Source: Tabrizicola sp. (GTDB taxonomy: Bacteria > Pseudomonadota > Alphaproteobacteria > Rhodobacterales > Rhodobacteraceae). From it: a stretch of DNA of 64,000 nt. Position 1 is the stretch's first letter. Every line of letters starts with the position of its first letter. Under the pieces are notes generated by a model. It had not been told where the DNA came from, ran no database searches, and saw only the letters and a program-made list of their open reading frames with translations. Positions 25,533-35,317 of the stretch are shown piece after piece. A program made the position numbers and the translations under genes. The stretch spans positions 186,001-250,000 of the forward strand of contig NZ_JAUCZH010000004.1 in the NCBI RefSeq assembly GCF_030373185.1, read 5' to 3'.

Positions 25533-26483
25533 ATGGCCGAAGCTGAGGGCCGTGTCACACTTTGGGGGATCGAGGTTTTCGTCGCCGCTGCCGAAGAGGG
25601 ATCAATCTCGGCTGCAGCGCGGCGTCTGGGTGTCAGCCCTTCGGCGGTCAGCCAGCAGCTTTCCGGGTTGGAGACCGTGCTTGGCGCCGTGCTCCTGGAC
25701 CGTTCCGGTCGCCCGATGCCGGTGACCCCCGCCGGTGCGATGTTCCGCCGCCACGCCCAGACCATCCTGAACGCGGCCAGCGAAGCGCGCGCCGAACTGG
25801 CCATGGCCGACCTTGCCGGCATGACAACCCTGCGCCTTGGGGTGATCGAGGATTTTGACGGCGATGTGACCCCACGCCTGCTGTCCTTGCTGGCGAAAGA
25901 TCTGAAGGGATGCCGCTTTCTTCTGGAGACTGGCGCAAGTCACCGGCTGCTCGACCAGTTGGAGGCACGGGCGCTTGATATCGTTGTTGCCGCCGATTCC
26001 GCCAGCGATCCCCCAAGCGACGGCAGTTGGCGGGAAGTGCATCCGTTGATGTCGGAACCCTTCGTGGCCGTCTGCCCGGCGGGCGCGCGGCCGGAAGACT
26101 TGCCACTGATCCAGTATACCGCCCGTCATCTCATGGGCCGTCAGATTGCCGCCCATCTGCTGCGTCAAGGCGTCCGGCTTGGGCATCGCTTCGAGCTGGA
26201 CAGCTATGCCGCGATCATGGCGATGGTCGCAGGGGGCGAAGGCTGGACGATCCTGACCCCGCTGGCGCTGCATCAGGCGCGCGCGTTCCGCGCCTTGGTC
26301 GAAGTGCGGCCCCTGCCTTTTGCCCCGCTGGAACGAACCCTGTCGCTGACCGCCCGCGCCGGAATACTGCGCGACGTGCCGGGCCAGATCGCAGCGCATC
26401 TGAAGCTGCTGATCGCGCAGGAAGTCATCGCGCCGACGCTGGCGGACTGGCCGTGGCAGGCACCTGCGCTTCGTGTTCTTTGA
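25533..26483 (+). CDS. LysR family transcriptional regulator
   Basis: A 316-residue LysR-type regulator. The N-terminal winged helix-turn-helix reads VFVAAAEEGSISAAARRLGVSPSAVSQQLSGLE; the rest is the co-inducer-binding domain. It starts 3 bp after the phaR stop with no ribosome site of its own, so it is translated with phaR. LysR regulators are not a usual part of pha loci; the target is unknown. The neighbouring gene on the right is convergent, so the usual divergent-target rule gives no hint. Confidence 0.9.
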   Translation: MAEAEGRVTLWGIEVFVAAAEEGSISAAARRLGVSPSAVSQQLSGLETVLGAVLLDRSGRPMPVTPAGAMFRRHAQTILNAASEARAELAMADLAGMTTLRLGVIEDFDGDVTPRLLSLLAKDLKGCRFLLETGASHRLLDQLEARALDIVVAADSASDPPSDGSWREVHPLMSEPFVAVCPAGARPEDLPLIQYTARHLMGRQIAAHLLRQGVRLGHRFELDSYAAIMAMVAGGEGWTILTPLALHQARAFRALVEVRPLPFAPLERTLSLTARAGILRDVPGQIAAHLKLLIAQEVIAPTLADWPWQAPALRVL

Positions 26484-26525
26484 TCAGACCAAGCCTGCAA
26501 AAGCGTGGCCGACGCCGAAACCTGA

Positions 26526-27713
26526 TCAGACCCGCGCCTCGGCTGCTGCTTCGACAATGGCATCCGCGATGTAGTCAAGCTCCGGCCCGGTCAGGCGGGT
26601 CGGAAGCCGCACGTCGCAAGCGCGCATCAGCATGGCACGGGTCTGCGGCAATTCAGGCTGATCGCCAAGAAACTGCCAGTTCCAGAAGGCCCTTGCGTTG
26701 CCTTCGCTCAGGCCAAACACCTGAACCGCCACGCCGCGCGCCTTGGAGGCGGCCTGAAAGCCCAGCGCCTGCGCGTCTGTCCAGTCGCCCGACAGGTTGA
26801 ACTGAATCGAATCGGGCGCCCGCACTTCCGGCCCAAGCGGATCCGGCACCGACAGATGCGCCGAGGCGTTCAGCCTTGCCGCCACATGGTCATGGTTCGC
26901 CCGCCCTTTTTCGACCCGCTCTGCCACCAGGGGCAGTTGCGGACGGATCACGGCGGCTGACAGGTTCTGCATCCTCAGATTATACAAAGGCAGCTTGTTC
27001 TGCCAATGCGCGCACGAGTTTGACAGGCCGGGGTGCTTTTTCCAGTTCGTTTCATAGGCGCCCGACATGATGATCGCCCGCGCGGCGATTTCCGGGTCAT
27101 CGGTGATCATGATGCCACCTTCGCCCGCGTTCACCATCTTGTAGGACTGAAAGCTGAAGCAGCCGACCTTGCCGATCGTGCCGATGTTGCGCCCGCCCCA
27201 GACCGTGCCAAGGCTGTGCGCCGCGTCCTCGATCACCGGGATGCCCGCCGCATCGCACAGCGCCATGATCGCGTCCATGTCCGAGGTATGTCCCCGCATA
27301 TGGCTGATCATTACTGCGCCTGCGCCCGGCAACTTGGCAGCGAAATCTTCCATGTTCACACGGTAGTTTTCGCCCACTTCCACCAGAACCGGCTCACAAT
27401 CGGCATGAACGACCGAAGACGGGACTGCGGCAAAAGTGAAGGCCGGGATAAGAACCTTCGCACCGCGCGGCAGGTCCAGCGCCTTCAGCGCCAGAAACAG
27501 CGCCGCCGAACAGGATGACACTGCAAGCGCGTAGCGCGTTCCCAGAAGGGCGGCAAACTCGGCCTCCAGCAGGGCCACGGGCGCATCCTGAGGTGCGGTA
27601 TAGCGAAACAGGTCACCCGAGGAGAGCAGCCTGTCAATCTCGGCCCGCGCGGCTTCGGGGATCGGTTCGGCGTCATAGACGTTCGGGGCGATTGTCTGAC
27701 CGTCGGGGGCCAT
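26526..27713 (-). CDS. DegT/DnrJ/EryC1 family PLP-dependent aminotransferase-like protein
   Basis: A 395-residue fold-type I PLP protein. Family features: LEAEFAALLGTRYALAVSSCSAALFLAL (phosphate-binding), VIEDAAHSLG (the aspartate that contacts PLP), and FSFQSYKMVNAGEGG with the Schiff-base lysine. The family usually makes amino sugars or aminocyclitols, but no sugar-nucleotide or glycan gene is nearby. The start at 27713 (MAPDGQTIAP) was chosen over one 69 bp upstream for its AAGGTG site. It lies 93 bp downstream of the sarcosine oxidase genes on the same strand; a link to them is not evident. Confidence 0.85.
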   Translation of the reverse strand: MAPDGQTIAPNVYDAEPIPEAARAEIDRLLSSGDLFRYTAPQDAPVALLEAEFAALLGTRYALAVSSCSAALFLALKALDLPRGAKVLIPAFTFAAVPSSVVHADCEPVLVEVGENYRVNMEDFAAKLPGAGAVMISHMRGHTSDMDAIMALCDAAGIPVIEDAAHSLGTVWGGRNIGTIGKVGCFSFQSYKMVNAGEGGIMITDDPEIAARAIIMSGAYETNWKKHPGLSNSCAHWQNKLPLYNLRMQNLSAAVIRPQLPLVAERVEKGRANHDHVAARLNASAHLSVPDPLGPEVRAPDSIQFNLSGDWTDAQALGFQAASKARGVAVQVFGLSEGNARAFWNWQFLGDQPELPQTRAMLMRACDVRLPTRLTGPELDYIADAIVEAAAEARV

Positions 27714-27806
27714 GTTGCACCTTTTCTGAAACTCAGGTTCAGGAAAGATGTAAACCCCTGTTCCGTGACGCGCCAGTGACAAGTTTCCGCTCAGGTGGCT
27801 TTCCGC

Positions 27807-28355
27807 CTAGGATTTCATCGCCGCGCGCGCCGCAAGGGCCTGCATCGCTGCCTCAAACTCGTGCCAGGCGGTGCGGGCCATCGACCGGAAGACCATCACC
27901 TCGAAAGCATAATCGCCGGTCCGCAGGATCACCGCGTTCATGTGGTTGACCGGCGCCCGGACCACCCGCCCCACCGGAAAGGCCGAAAGCCGCAGGTCCA
28001 GCGGCACCAGACGCGCCAGCACATCCACCGCCCCCGGGCCACCCAGCGCCAGAACCGCCCAGCCATCGGTCTGATCGCTGACCGCAGCACCTTCCAGCGT
28101 CGGCGGCACCACGCCAGTCAGAAACGCCTGATCCCGCCCGTTCCAGACAATCCGCGTGCCTTTCTTTTCGATGAAAGCATTTGGCGCGGGGAAGGTCAGC
28201 CCAATGGATTTCAACCCCTTGGCCAAAGCCTTCGCCCCATCCGGGTAGACCGCGACCGAGGTGATCGGCCCGACTTCAGCCTCGGCGAGGGTGGCCCCGG
28301 CAAGATGCTGCGCCGAAAAGCCTTCAAGTGCGGATTTGGCAATAAGTTCAGGCAC
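27807..28355 (-). CDS. soxG: Sarcosine oxidase subunit gamma
   Basis: A 182-residue protein with the SoxG pattern: LEGFSAQHLAGATLAEAEVG near the N-terminus, GWAVLALGGPGAVDVLARL in the middle and VVRAPVNHMNAVILR later. It is part of the heterotetrameric sarcosine oxidase that oxidatively demethylates sarcosine to glycine with tetrahydrofolate as one-carbon acceptor. It overlaps soxA by 8 bp and ends the soxBDAG operon. Confidence 0.93.
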   Translation of the reverse strand: MPELIAKSALEGFSAQHLAGATLAEAEVGPITSVAVYPDGAKALAKGLKSIGLTFPAPNAFIEKKGTRIVWNGRDQAFLTGVVPPTLEGAAVSDQTDGWAVLALGGPGAVDVLARLVPLDLRLSAFPVGRVVRAPVNHMNAVILRTGDYAFEVMVFRSMARTAWHEFEAAMQALAARAAMKS

Positions 28356-31257
28356 GAAGTTTCTCCCCCTCGGGGTCGTGGAAGACGGGGTGGCAGACCT
28401 CGCAGATCACGTCCAGCCCGCGCAAATGATCAACCAGCCGGATGCGTTCACCCACCCGCGCGCGACCGTCCTTCAGGAAGCCCAAGCCCAGCCATGCCCC
28501 AACCGTGGGCGACCAGCCGACCGAGGTGACATAGCCTTGATCGGTCTCACGGTGGATTTCCATCCCCGGCACAAACAGATGAGCCCCGGCGCTGATCGTG
28601 TCGGCGGCTTTCAGGCCGACCAGCTGTTCACGCTCTGGCCCCCACATCCCCGGCCGCTGCGCGGCGGCCTTGCCGATGCAGTCCTTCTTGGCGCTGACCA
28701 TCTTTTCCATGCCGATGTCATGCGCGGTGATCCGCCCGTGGATTTCGGCATGGGTGATGAAGCCCTTTTCGATCCGAAGAACGTTCAGCGCCTCCATCCC
28801 GTAAGGCCCACCGCCCATGGTTTCTGCCCGGGCCAGCAGATCGCGGAACAAGGCCTCGCCAAAGCGGGTTGGCACGGCAACCTCATACCCCTCTTCACCG
28901 CTGAAACTGATCCGGAAGAGCCGCCCGTCAACCCCGCCGATCCGCACCGGAGCGACGCCCATGAAGGGCAGGTCAACCGGCGCTTCAAGAAAGGAATTCA
29001 CCAGCTCCCGCGCCTTCGGCCCGGCAATGGCAAACTGCGCCCAAGCCTCGGTGGCCGAGATGAACCGCACCTGCCAATCGGCACAAAACGCCTGATGCAC
29101 GAAATCCAGATGCCGCATCACCAGCCCCGCCGCCGCGGTGGTGGTGGTCATGAGGTAGTGATCAGCCCCCAACCGGGCGCTGGTGCCATCGTCCAGCACC
29201 AACCCGTCTTCACGCAGCATCAGACCATAGCGCACCCGACCCACTGGCAGCGTCGAAAAGGTGTTGGTATAGACGAAATCAAGGAACCGCCCGGCGTCCT
29301 TGCCCTGAATGTCGATCTTGCCCAACGTCGAGACATCGGCCACCCCGACCGCCTGCCGGACCATCATGACCTCGCGGTCACAAGCCTCGCGCCAGGTTTT
29401 CTCGCCCGGCTTGGGGAAATAGCTGGGCCGATACCACAGCCCCGCCTCGATCATCGGCGCGCCCCGGTCGCGGCTGGCCTGATCACTGGTCAGGAACCGC
29501 TGCGGCGCGAAGCCCTCGCCCCGGCCACCAGCCCCCATCGCGGCGATGGAAACCGGCACATAGGGCGGGCGGAAGGTGGTGGTTCCGGTTTCAGGTATCC
29601 CCCGCCCCGTCGCATCCGCCAAAACCGCCAGCGCCGAGACGTTGGACGATTTCCCCTGGTCAGGCGCCATGCCTTGCGTGGTGTAGCGCTTCATATGCTC
29701 GACACTGCGGAAACCTTCCTGCGCGGCCAGCTTCACGTCCTTGGTCGTCACGTCATTGGCAAAGTCGAGCCATGCCCGCCCCTTGCCTTCCACCGCCCAT
29801 ACCGGCTTCAGGCCATAGGGCGCATCTTCGGCTTCCGGCAGATCGATGCTGACCTTCCGGCCCAGCGCCAGCGCCATCTTCAGCGCCGCCGCGTGGCCAG
29901 TGGCCAAGGCACCATGCGTCGACATCGACCCGTTCGCAGCACCCACCGCGACCAGCCCCGGCACCGCCCCGTCCATCGGCACGAAGGCTGCAAGCTCCGC
30001 ATCCCAACGCGGGCGGCCGTTCATGTGGCAGGTCAGGTGCAAGGTCGGGTTCCAGCCGCCTGACATCGCCAGACAATCGGTCTCGATCTCGAAGGTCTCG
30101 CCCCCCTTGCGCACCTGAATGCCGGTCAGCCCCAGCCGACCCCGGCTGCCAACAACCTCGGCCCCCAGATGCACCGGGCAATCTTCAACGGCGCTTGCGT
30201 CCGGGCGCGGGTCGATGATCGCGGCCACCTGCACCCCGGCCGCCATCAGATCACGCGCCACACCCCGTGCGGCGTCGGTATTGGCAAACACCGCTACCCG
30301 CTTGCCCGGGCTGACCCCGTAACGGTTCAGGTAGGTCCGCACCGCCGAGGCCATCATGATCCCCGGTCGGTCGTTGTTCTCAAACGCAATCGGCCGCTCC
30401 AGCGCGCCGGTTGCCAGCACGGCATGCGGTGCCACGATCCGCCAGAAACATTCGCGCGGCAGGTTCGGGCGCGCGGGCTTGTGCAGCCCCACCCGCTCCA
30501 GAGCGCCATAGGTGCCGTGGTCATAGGCCCCGGTCACGGCCGTCCGCGTCATGATCCGGACATTCGGCATCGCGGTCAGTTCGGCCACCACGCTGGCAAC
30601 CCAATCCCCTGCCGACATCCCGCCGATCATCCCGCCATCCGACAACAGGCGCCCACCGATCTGATGACTTTCCTCGGCCAGAATCACATCCGCCCCGGCC
30701 TGCCCGGCGGTCAAGGCCGCCATCAACCCGGCCGGGCCAGACCCGATCACCAGCACGTCACAAAACGCAAAGGCCTTTTCATAGACCCCCTCATCATGCT
30801 TTCCCGACAGGCTTCCCAGCCCCGCAGCGCGCCGGATGATCGGCTCATAAAGCCCTTCCCAGAAGGCTCGCGGCCACATGAACGTCTTGTAATAGAACCC
30901 AGCGCTCAGGAACGGCGACAGATAGTCATTCACCGCCAGAAGATCGAACCGCAGGCTACCCAAACGGTTCTGGCTTTGCGTCACCAGCCCCTCGAACACC
31001 TCCTGCACGGTCGCCCGCACGTTCGGTGTCTGGTTCTTCGGCCCCAAGACCTCGACCAGCGCGTTCGGCTCTTCGGACCCGGCGGTCAGCACCCCACGCG
31101 GGCGGTGATACTTGAACGACCGCCCGATCAGCCGCACGTCATTGGCCAGAAGTGCCGAGGCCAGCGTATCGCCCTTGTAGCCGGCATAATCCTTGCCATC
31201 GAACCGAAAGCGCACCGGCTTCGTGCGGTCGATCAGCCCCTTGCCGTCGATCCTCAT
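28348..31257 (-). CDS. soxA: Sarcosine oxidase subunit alpha
   Basis: A 969-residue subunit. The N-terminal ferredoxin-like domain contains YAGYKGDTLASALLANDVRL; a NAD-binding Rossmann domain follows with VIGSGPAGLMAALTAGQAGA near residue 170; the C-terminal third is a GcvT-like aminomethyltransferase domain that binds tetrahydrofolate (YGLMLREDGLVLDDGTSARL, GEEGYEVAVP, MEALNVLRIEKGFI). Length matches the family. It overlaps soxD by 4 bp and soxG by 8 bp. Confidence 0.96.
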   Translation of the reverse strand: MRIDGKGLIDRTKPVRFRFDGKDYAGYKGDTLASALLANDVRLIGRSFKYHRPRGVLTAGSEEPNALVEVLGPKNQTPNVRATVQEVFEGLVTQSQNRLGSLRFDLLAVNDYLSPFLSAGFYYKTFMWPRAFWEGLYEPIIRRAAGLGSLSGKHDEGVYEKAFAFCDVLVIGSGPAGLMAALTAGQAGADVILAEESHQIGGRLLSDGGMIGGMSAGDWVASVVAELTAMPNVRIMTRTAVTGAYDHGTYGALERVGLHKPARPNLPRECFWRIVAPHAVLATGALERPIAFENNDRPGIMMASAVRTYLNRYGVSPGKRVAVFANTDAARGVARDLMAAGVQVAAIIDPRPDASAVEDCPVHLGAEVVGSRGRLGLTGIQVRKGGETFEIETDCLAMSGGWNPTLHLTCHMNGRPRWDAELAAFVPMDGAVPGLVAVGAANGSMSTHGALATGHAAALKMALALGRKVSIDLPEAEDAPYGLKPVWAVEGKGRAWLDFANDVTTKDVKLAAQEGFRSVEHMKRYTTQGMAPDQGKSSNVSALAVLADATGRGIPETGTTTFRPPYVPVSIAAMGAGGRGEGFAPQRFLTSDQASRDRGAPMIEAGLWYRPSYFPKPGEKTWREACDREVMMVRQAVGVADVSTLGKIDIQGKDAGRFLDFVYTNTFSTLPVGRVRYGLMLREDGLVLDDGTSARLGADHYLMTTTTAAAGLVMRHLDFVHQAFCADWQVRFISATEAWAQFAIAGPKARELVNSFLEAPVDLPFMGVAPVRIGGVDGRLFRISFSGEEGYEVAVPTRFGEALFRDLLARAETMGGGPYGMEALNVLRIEKGFITHAEIHGRITAHDIGMEKMVSAKKDCIGKAAAQRPGMWGPEREQLVGLKAADTISAGAHLFVPGMEIHRETDQGYVTSVGWSPTVGAWLGLGFLKDGRARVGERIRLVDHLRGLDVICEVCHPVFHDPEGEKLRA

Positions 31258-31517
31258 TTCGCCCTCTCCGCCACCAATTCCACAGCTGATATCTCATGAG
31301 TCACCGTGTTGCGCGTGACCAAAAGCCACTGCGCGCAGCCCGCCTCGTGATACCAAAGGTCGCGCGTCATCCCCGCCGGATTGTCCCGCAGATGCAGATA
31401 GTTGTCCCACGCCGCAGGCTCTGCATCGACTTCGGGGCGGTGCAGATAATCTTCCGCTCCATAGTAATGGAACTCTCGCCGGTCCCGTTCACCGCAAAGG
31501 GGGCATTTCAGGCGCAT
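31254..31517 (-). CDS. soxD: Sarcosine oxidase subunit delta
   Basis: An 87-residue zinc-binding subunit. It begins MRLKCPLCGERDRREFHYYG, giving the first two zinc cysteines (C5, C8), and the WYHEAGCAQWLLVTRNT segment supplies the third cysteine and the histidine. The start at 31517 is set by this N-terminus rather than by the ATG 27 bp upstream. It overlaps soxA by 4 bp and follows soxB after 90 bp. Confidence 0.94.
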   Translation of the reverse strand: MRLKCPLCGERDRREFHYYGAEDYLHRPEVDAEPAAWDNYLHLRDNPAGMTRDLWYHEAGCAQWLLVTRNTVTHEISAVELVAERAK

Positions 31518-31607
31518 GACTCTTCCCGCATTTTCTGTCCCCAATTATCCCCGCCCGAGGCTTCCGCACGTTCCGCAAGGTGCAACCCTTCCCGCATCTC
31601 GTCCCCC

Positions 31608-32858
31608 TCAATGCAGGTTATGCTGGCTGCCGGTGCCTTCTTCGTCCAGAAGATGCCCAGTCGCAAAGCGGTTCAAACGGAATTTGCGCGCAACCTCGTG
31701 GCTTTCGCCGGTCGCCATCAGATGCGCCATGCACCAGCCACTTGCCGGCACGGCCTTGAACCCACCGTAGTTCCAGCCGCAATCGATGAACAGCCCCTCG
31801 ACATGCGTCTTGTCGATGATCGGGCTGCCATCCGGCGACATGTCCATGATCCCGCCCCAGCTGCGCAAGACCTTGGCCCGCCCGATCATCGGCATCAGAG
31901 TCATCCCGGCTTCCATCACATGTTCGACCATCGGCAGGTTCCCCCGGCTGGCGTAGCTTGCGTAGAAATCCAGATCGCCCCCGAAAACCAGCCCGCCCTT
32001 GTCGGACTGGCTGATATAGAAATGCCCCATGCCGAAACTGACGACATGGTTGATCACCGGCTTCAGGCCCTCGGTCACGAAGGCCTGAAGGACATGGCTT
32101 TCGATCGGCAACCGCATCCCCGCCATCGCGGCGACCTGACTTGACCGCCCCGCCACGATGATCGCCACCTTCTTGGCCCGGATCGCCCCGCGTGAGGTCT
32201 GCACCCCCTTCACCACACCGTTTTCGATGTCGATCCCCGTTACCTCGCAGTTCTGGATCAGGTCCACCCCGCGCCGGTCGGCCCCGCGCGCATAGCCCCA
32301 GGCCACCGCATCATGCCGGGCGCTGCCCCCCCGAGGGTGCAACAAGCCGCCATAGATCGGAAACCGCGTCTGCTCGAAATCCAGATAGGGCAGGTGTTCG
32401 CGCACACCTTCCCGGTCCAGCAGGATTGCATCATCGCCCTGATTGATCATCGCATTGCCGCGCCGGGCGAAGGCATCGCGCTGGCCGTCGGAATGGAAAA
32501 GGTTGATCAGCCCGCGCTGCGAATGCATCACGTTGTAGTTCAGCTCGGCTTCCAGCCCTTCCCATAGTTTGAGGCTGTGGCTGTAGAATTCCGAATTGCC
32601 CGGCAGAAAGTAGTTGGCCCGGACAATGGTTGTGTTCCGCCCGATGTTGCCCGACCCGATATAGCCCTTCTCAAGCACCGCGACATTCGTCAGCCCGTGG
32701 TTCTTGGCCAGATAGAAGGCCGTCGCCAGCCCGTGTCCGCCACCGCCGATGATGATCGCGTCATATTCGGCCTTCGGTGCCGGGTCGCGCCATGCCGGCT
32801 TCCAGCCCTTGTTGCCGAAAAGCCCTTCGGTGATGACCTTCAGACCTGAATAGCGCAT
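31608..32858 (-). CDS. soxB: Sarcosine oxidase subunit beta
   Basis: A 416-residue flavoprotein subunit that oxidises sarcosine. FAD motif AIIIGGGGHGLATAFYLAK near residues 34-52; RNTTIVRANYFLPGNSEFY follows. H174 in GGLLHPRGGSARHD is in the position of the histidine that covalently carries FMN in heterotetrameric enzymes (by family knowledge, not shown here). It is the first gene of the operon, divergent from the secreted unknown protein. The electron-transfer scheme and tetrahydrofolate channel are shared with soxA. Confidence 0.95.
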   Translation of the reverse strand: MRYSGLKVITEGLFGNKGWKPAWRDPAPKAEYDAIIIGGGGHGLATAFYLAKNHGLTNVAVLEKGYIGSGNIGRNTTIVRANYFLPGNSEFYSHSLKLWEGLEAELNYNVMHSQRGLINLFHSDGQRDAFARRGNAMINQGDDAILLDREGVREHLPYLDFEQTRFPIYGGLLHPRGGSARHDAVAWGYARGADRRGVDLIQNCEVTGIDIENGVVKGVQTSRGAIRAKKVAIIVAGRSSQVAAMAGMRLPIESHVLQAFVTEGLKPVINHVVSFGMGHFYISQSDKGGLVFGGDLDFYASYASRGNLPMVEHVMEAGMTLMPMIGRAKVLRSWGGIMDMSPDGSPIIDKTHVEGLFIDCGWNYGGFKAVPASGWCMAHLMATGESHEVARKFRLNRFATGHLLDEEGTGSQHNLH

Positions 32859-33040
32859 GGGTGAACCTTTCCTGTCGCTTTCATCTGACCGCGACAGCCA
32901 CGGTTATTCAATACGCTTGCGCGTTTTCCGCGCCAAATGACGACACCATGCGTCGCAATCGAACGGCGCACCACAGGGTTGATCGCGGGTTGCACACCGT
33001 GCAAGCCTCGCCTGATCAGCTTTTTCAACCCGGATGGCCA

Positions 33041-33862
33041 ATGACCTGCACACACCCACTTCTCGCTCTATGCCTTGCCACTGCTGGCTTTTCCGCGGTT
33101 CCCGCGCTGGCCGAAGACAGCCGTGGCTGGCGCACAGGCTCTGGCGCACCTTACCCATCCGACAGCTTTCGGGTTGCGCATTACGTCAGCGACGGGCTGC
33201 TTGCCGGTGACAAGGTCAGCCTTGTCTTCGGCAGTTCCGGCACCAATCCGATCGCACTTTACAACATCCTGGGAGACCCGGATGGCATGGTGGACGCCTT
33301 TTTGCAGGTGGATCAGGACTTCCCCGATCTGATCCCGTCGCTGCAAGAGTACTGCTTCCTGCGGCCCTCGGTCGGCAATGACGAAGACGCGCTCGCGTTT
33401 TGCGTTCTCGAAGACCTGATGGCCGACGCCTACGCCGAACTTTCCGTCCTGGTGGATTTCTCCGACCTGATCCAAGGCGACGACCCCGTCCACCGTGTTG
33501 GGGCTGCGGGCGCAACCGACAGGGTGACGAATACCTTCATTCCGTTTGTGGAAGTCCAGCAAGGCGCAACCTGCAGCAATGATCTGGCCGCAACGATCTG
33601 CGCGGTCTGCTTTGCGGATTTCCAGTCGCTTGCCTTCGGCGAGGGGGGCGAGAGCTGCGGAGCCTCGATCGAAACGCCTGGCCTGGCAGCGGTTCAGATG
33701 ACGATGCCATGGTTCGACTTCATCAGCCTTCCGATCGGCAGCGCAACGGATTTCGGCCAACTCAAGCTGACCGTGAGGCTTGTCAGACAGTCAGGCAAGA
33801 CCTTCGATATCTCATACGAAAGCGGTGATCTGATGGCGGCGCTGTTCGGCCCCAGAGGCTGA
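33041..33862 (+). CDS. Secreted protein of unknown function, cysteine-containing
   Basis: A 273-residue protein that I do not recognise. It has a Sec signal, LLALCLATAGFSAVPALA, cleaved before EDS. The mature part has cysteines in the CFLRPS, FCVLED, TCSNDL, ICAVCF and SCGAS contexts, enough for two or three disulfides, and no membrane segment. The start at 33041 is set by the signal peptide; the ribosome site is weak and a longer frame opens at 32861. It is divergent from soxB and convergent on gdhA, so it appears monocistronic. Confidence 0.65.
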   Translation: MTCTHPLLALCLATAGFSAVPALAEDSRGWRTGSGAPYPSDSFRVAHYVSDGLLAGDKVSLVFGSSGTNPIALYNILGDPDGMVDAFLQVDQDFPDLIPSLQEYCFLRPSVGNDEDALAFCVLEDLMADAYAELSVLVDFSDLIQGDDPVHRVGAAGATDRVTNTFIPFVEVQQGATCSNDLAATICAVCFADFQSLAFGEGGESCGASIETPGLAAVQMTMPWFDFISLPIGSATDFGQLKLTVRLVRQSGKTFDISYESGDLMAALFGPRG

Positions 33863-33883
33863 CACCCCCCCGGGGCCGAATGC

Positions 33884-35317
33884 CTAAAGCCCCTTGGACC
33901 GGTAGGTCTGCGCCACCCTGCTGATCGACACGATATAGGCGGCGACACGCAGATCCTCGACCCCTTCGCGGCCGTGCCAGACTTCGCGCATGGCCTGATA
34001 GGCCGTCCGCATCGTGTCATCGAGGCCAGAGCGCACCAGCGCAAGCTCGTCAGAGCCTTGCAGGAACTTCTCCTTGAACCCCGCGCCCAGCGTCCAGCCA
34101 AGATGCTGGTCCGCGCTCAGCCGTTCCAGTTCCTCGACCAGAAGCCGGCTTCGCGCTTCTTCCGCCCGGCGCTGCATCCGGCCAAACCGGATGTGGGACA
34201 GGTTCTTGACCCATTCGAAATAGGACACCGTAACCCCACCCGCATTGGCATACATGTCAGGGATGATCACGCAGCCCTTTTGCCGCAGGATCTCGTCCGC
34301 GCCAAAAGTGATCGGGCCGTTGGCCGCCTCGATGATCAGCGGCGCCTTGATCCGGGCGGCGTTCTCAAGGTTGATGACTCCTTCCAGAGCAGCCGGGATA
34401 AGCAGGTCGCAGTCTTCTTCCAGCACGGCCGCGCCATCGGCCACATGGGTGCCGCCGGGGTAACCCTCCATCAACCCGCCGTGACCGTTCATCCAATGGC
34501 GCACATCTTCCACGTCAAGCCCGGCCGGATCCAGCAAGGCACCATCCCGTTCGATGATGGCGATGACCTTGCAGCCGTCTTCCTCGCTCAGGAACTTGGC
34601 GGCGTGATAGCCCACATTGCCAAGGCCCTGAATGATCACCCGCTTGCCGTCCAGCCCACCGGACAGGCCTGCCCGGGCCACATCTTCGGGGTGGCGGAAG
34701 AACTCGCGCAGCGCGTATTGCACGCCGCGACCGGTTGCCTCGACCCGGCCCTGAATCCCGCCGGCGTGGGGCGGCTTTCCGGTCACGCAGGCCTTGCCGT
34801 TGATGTCGGTGGTGTTCATCCGCATGTACTGATCCGCGATCCATGCCATCTCACGCTCACCCGTCCCCATGTCGGGGGCGGGGACGTTCTGGGCCGGATG
34901 GATCAGGTCGCGCTTGATCAGTTCATAGGCGAAGCGGCGCGTGATCTGTTCCAGTTCATGTTCGTCCCACTGTCGCGGGTCGATGCACAACCCGCCCTTG
35001 GACCCCCCGAACGGCGTTTCCACCAAGGCGCATTTGTAGGTCATCAGCGCGGCCAGCGCCTCTACCTCGTCCTGATTGACCGACAGCGCAAATCGGATGC
35101 CGCCCTTTACCGGTTCCATATGTTCCGAATGGACGGAACGGTAACCGGTGAAAGTCTCGATCTTGCCGCGCAGGCGCACGCCGAAGCGGACCGTGTATGT
35201 CGAATTGCAGACGCGGATCTTCTGTTCCAGTCCGGGGCTCATGTCCATGAGCTTCGCAGCCCGGTTGAACATCAGATCGACCGATTCACGAAAACTCGGC
35301 TCTCCGGTGACTTGCAT
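33884..35317 (-). CDS. gdhA: Glutamate dehydrogenase (Glu/Leu/Phe/Val dehydrogenase family)
   Basis: A 477-residue dehydrogenase interconverting glutamate and 2-oxoglutarate. Family motifs: the substrate loop VKGGIRFALSVNQDEVEALA, the catalytic-lysine region TPFGGSKGGLCIDP, the catalytic aspartate in VPAPDMGTGEREM, and the dinucleotide-binding VIIQGLGNVGYHAAKFL. The start MQVTGEPSF at 35317 has a strong GGGAGG site; an upstream ATG at 35440 is unsupported. NAD or NADP preference cannot be judged safely. It has a 374-bp upstream gap shared with the Tad genes. Confidence 0.94.
   Translation of the reverse strand: MQVTGEPSFRESVDLMFNRAAKLMDMSPGLEQKIRVCNSTYTVRFGVRLRGKIETFTGYRSVHSEHMEPVKGGIRFALSVNQDEVEALAALMTYKCALVETPFGGSKGGLCIDPRQWDEHELEQITRRFAYELIKRDLIHPAQNVPAPDMGTGEREMAWIADQYMRMNTTDINGKACVTGKPPHAGGIQGRVEATGRGVQYALREFFRHPEDVARAGLSGGLDGKRVIIQGLGNVGYHAAKFLSEEDGCKVIAIIERDGALLDPAGLDVEDVRHWMNGHGGLMEGYPGGTHVADGAAVLEEDCDLLIPAALEGVINLENAARIKAPLIIEAANGPITFGADEILRQKGCVIIPDMYANAGGVTVSYFEWVKNLSHIRFGRMQRRAEEARSRLLVEELERLSADQHLGWTLGAGFKEKFLQGSDELALVRSGLDDTMRTAYQAMREVWHGREGVEDLRVAAYIVSISRVAQTYRSKGL

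Noticed and set aside
28261-30063. A 600-codon plus-strand frame opposite soxA
   Set aside because: Antisense to a well-conserved sarcosine oxidase subunit and without any family features.
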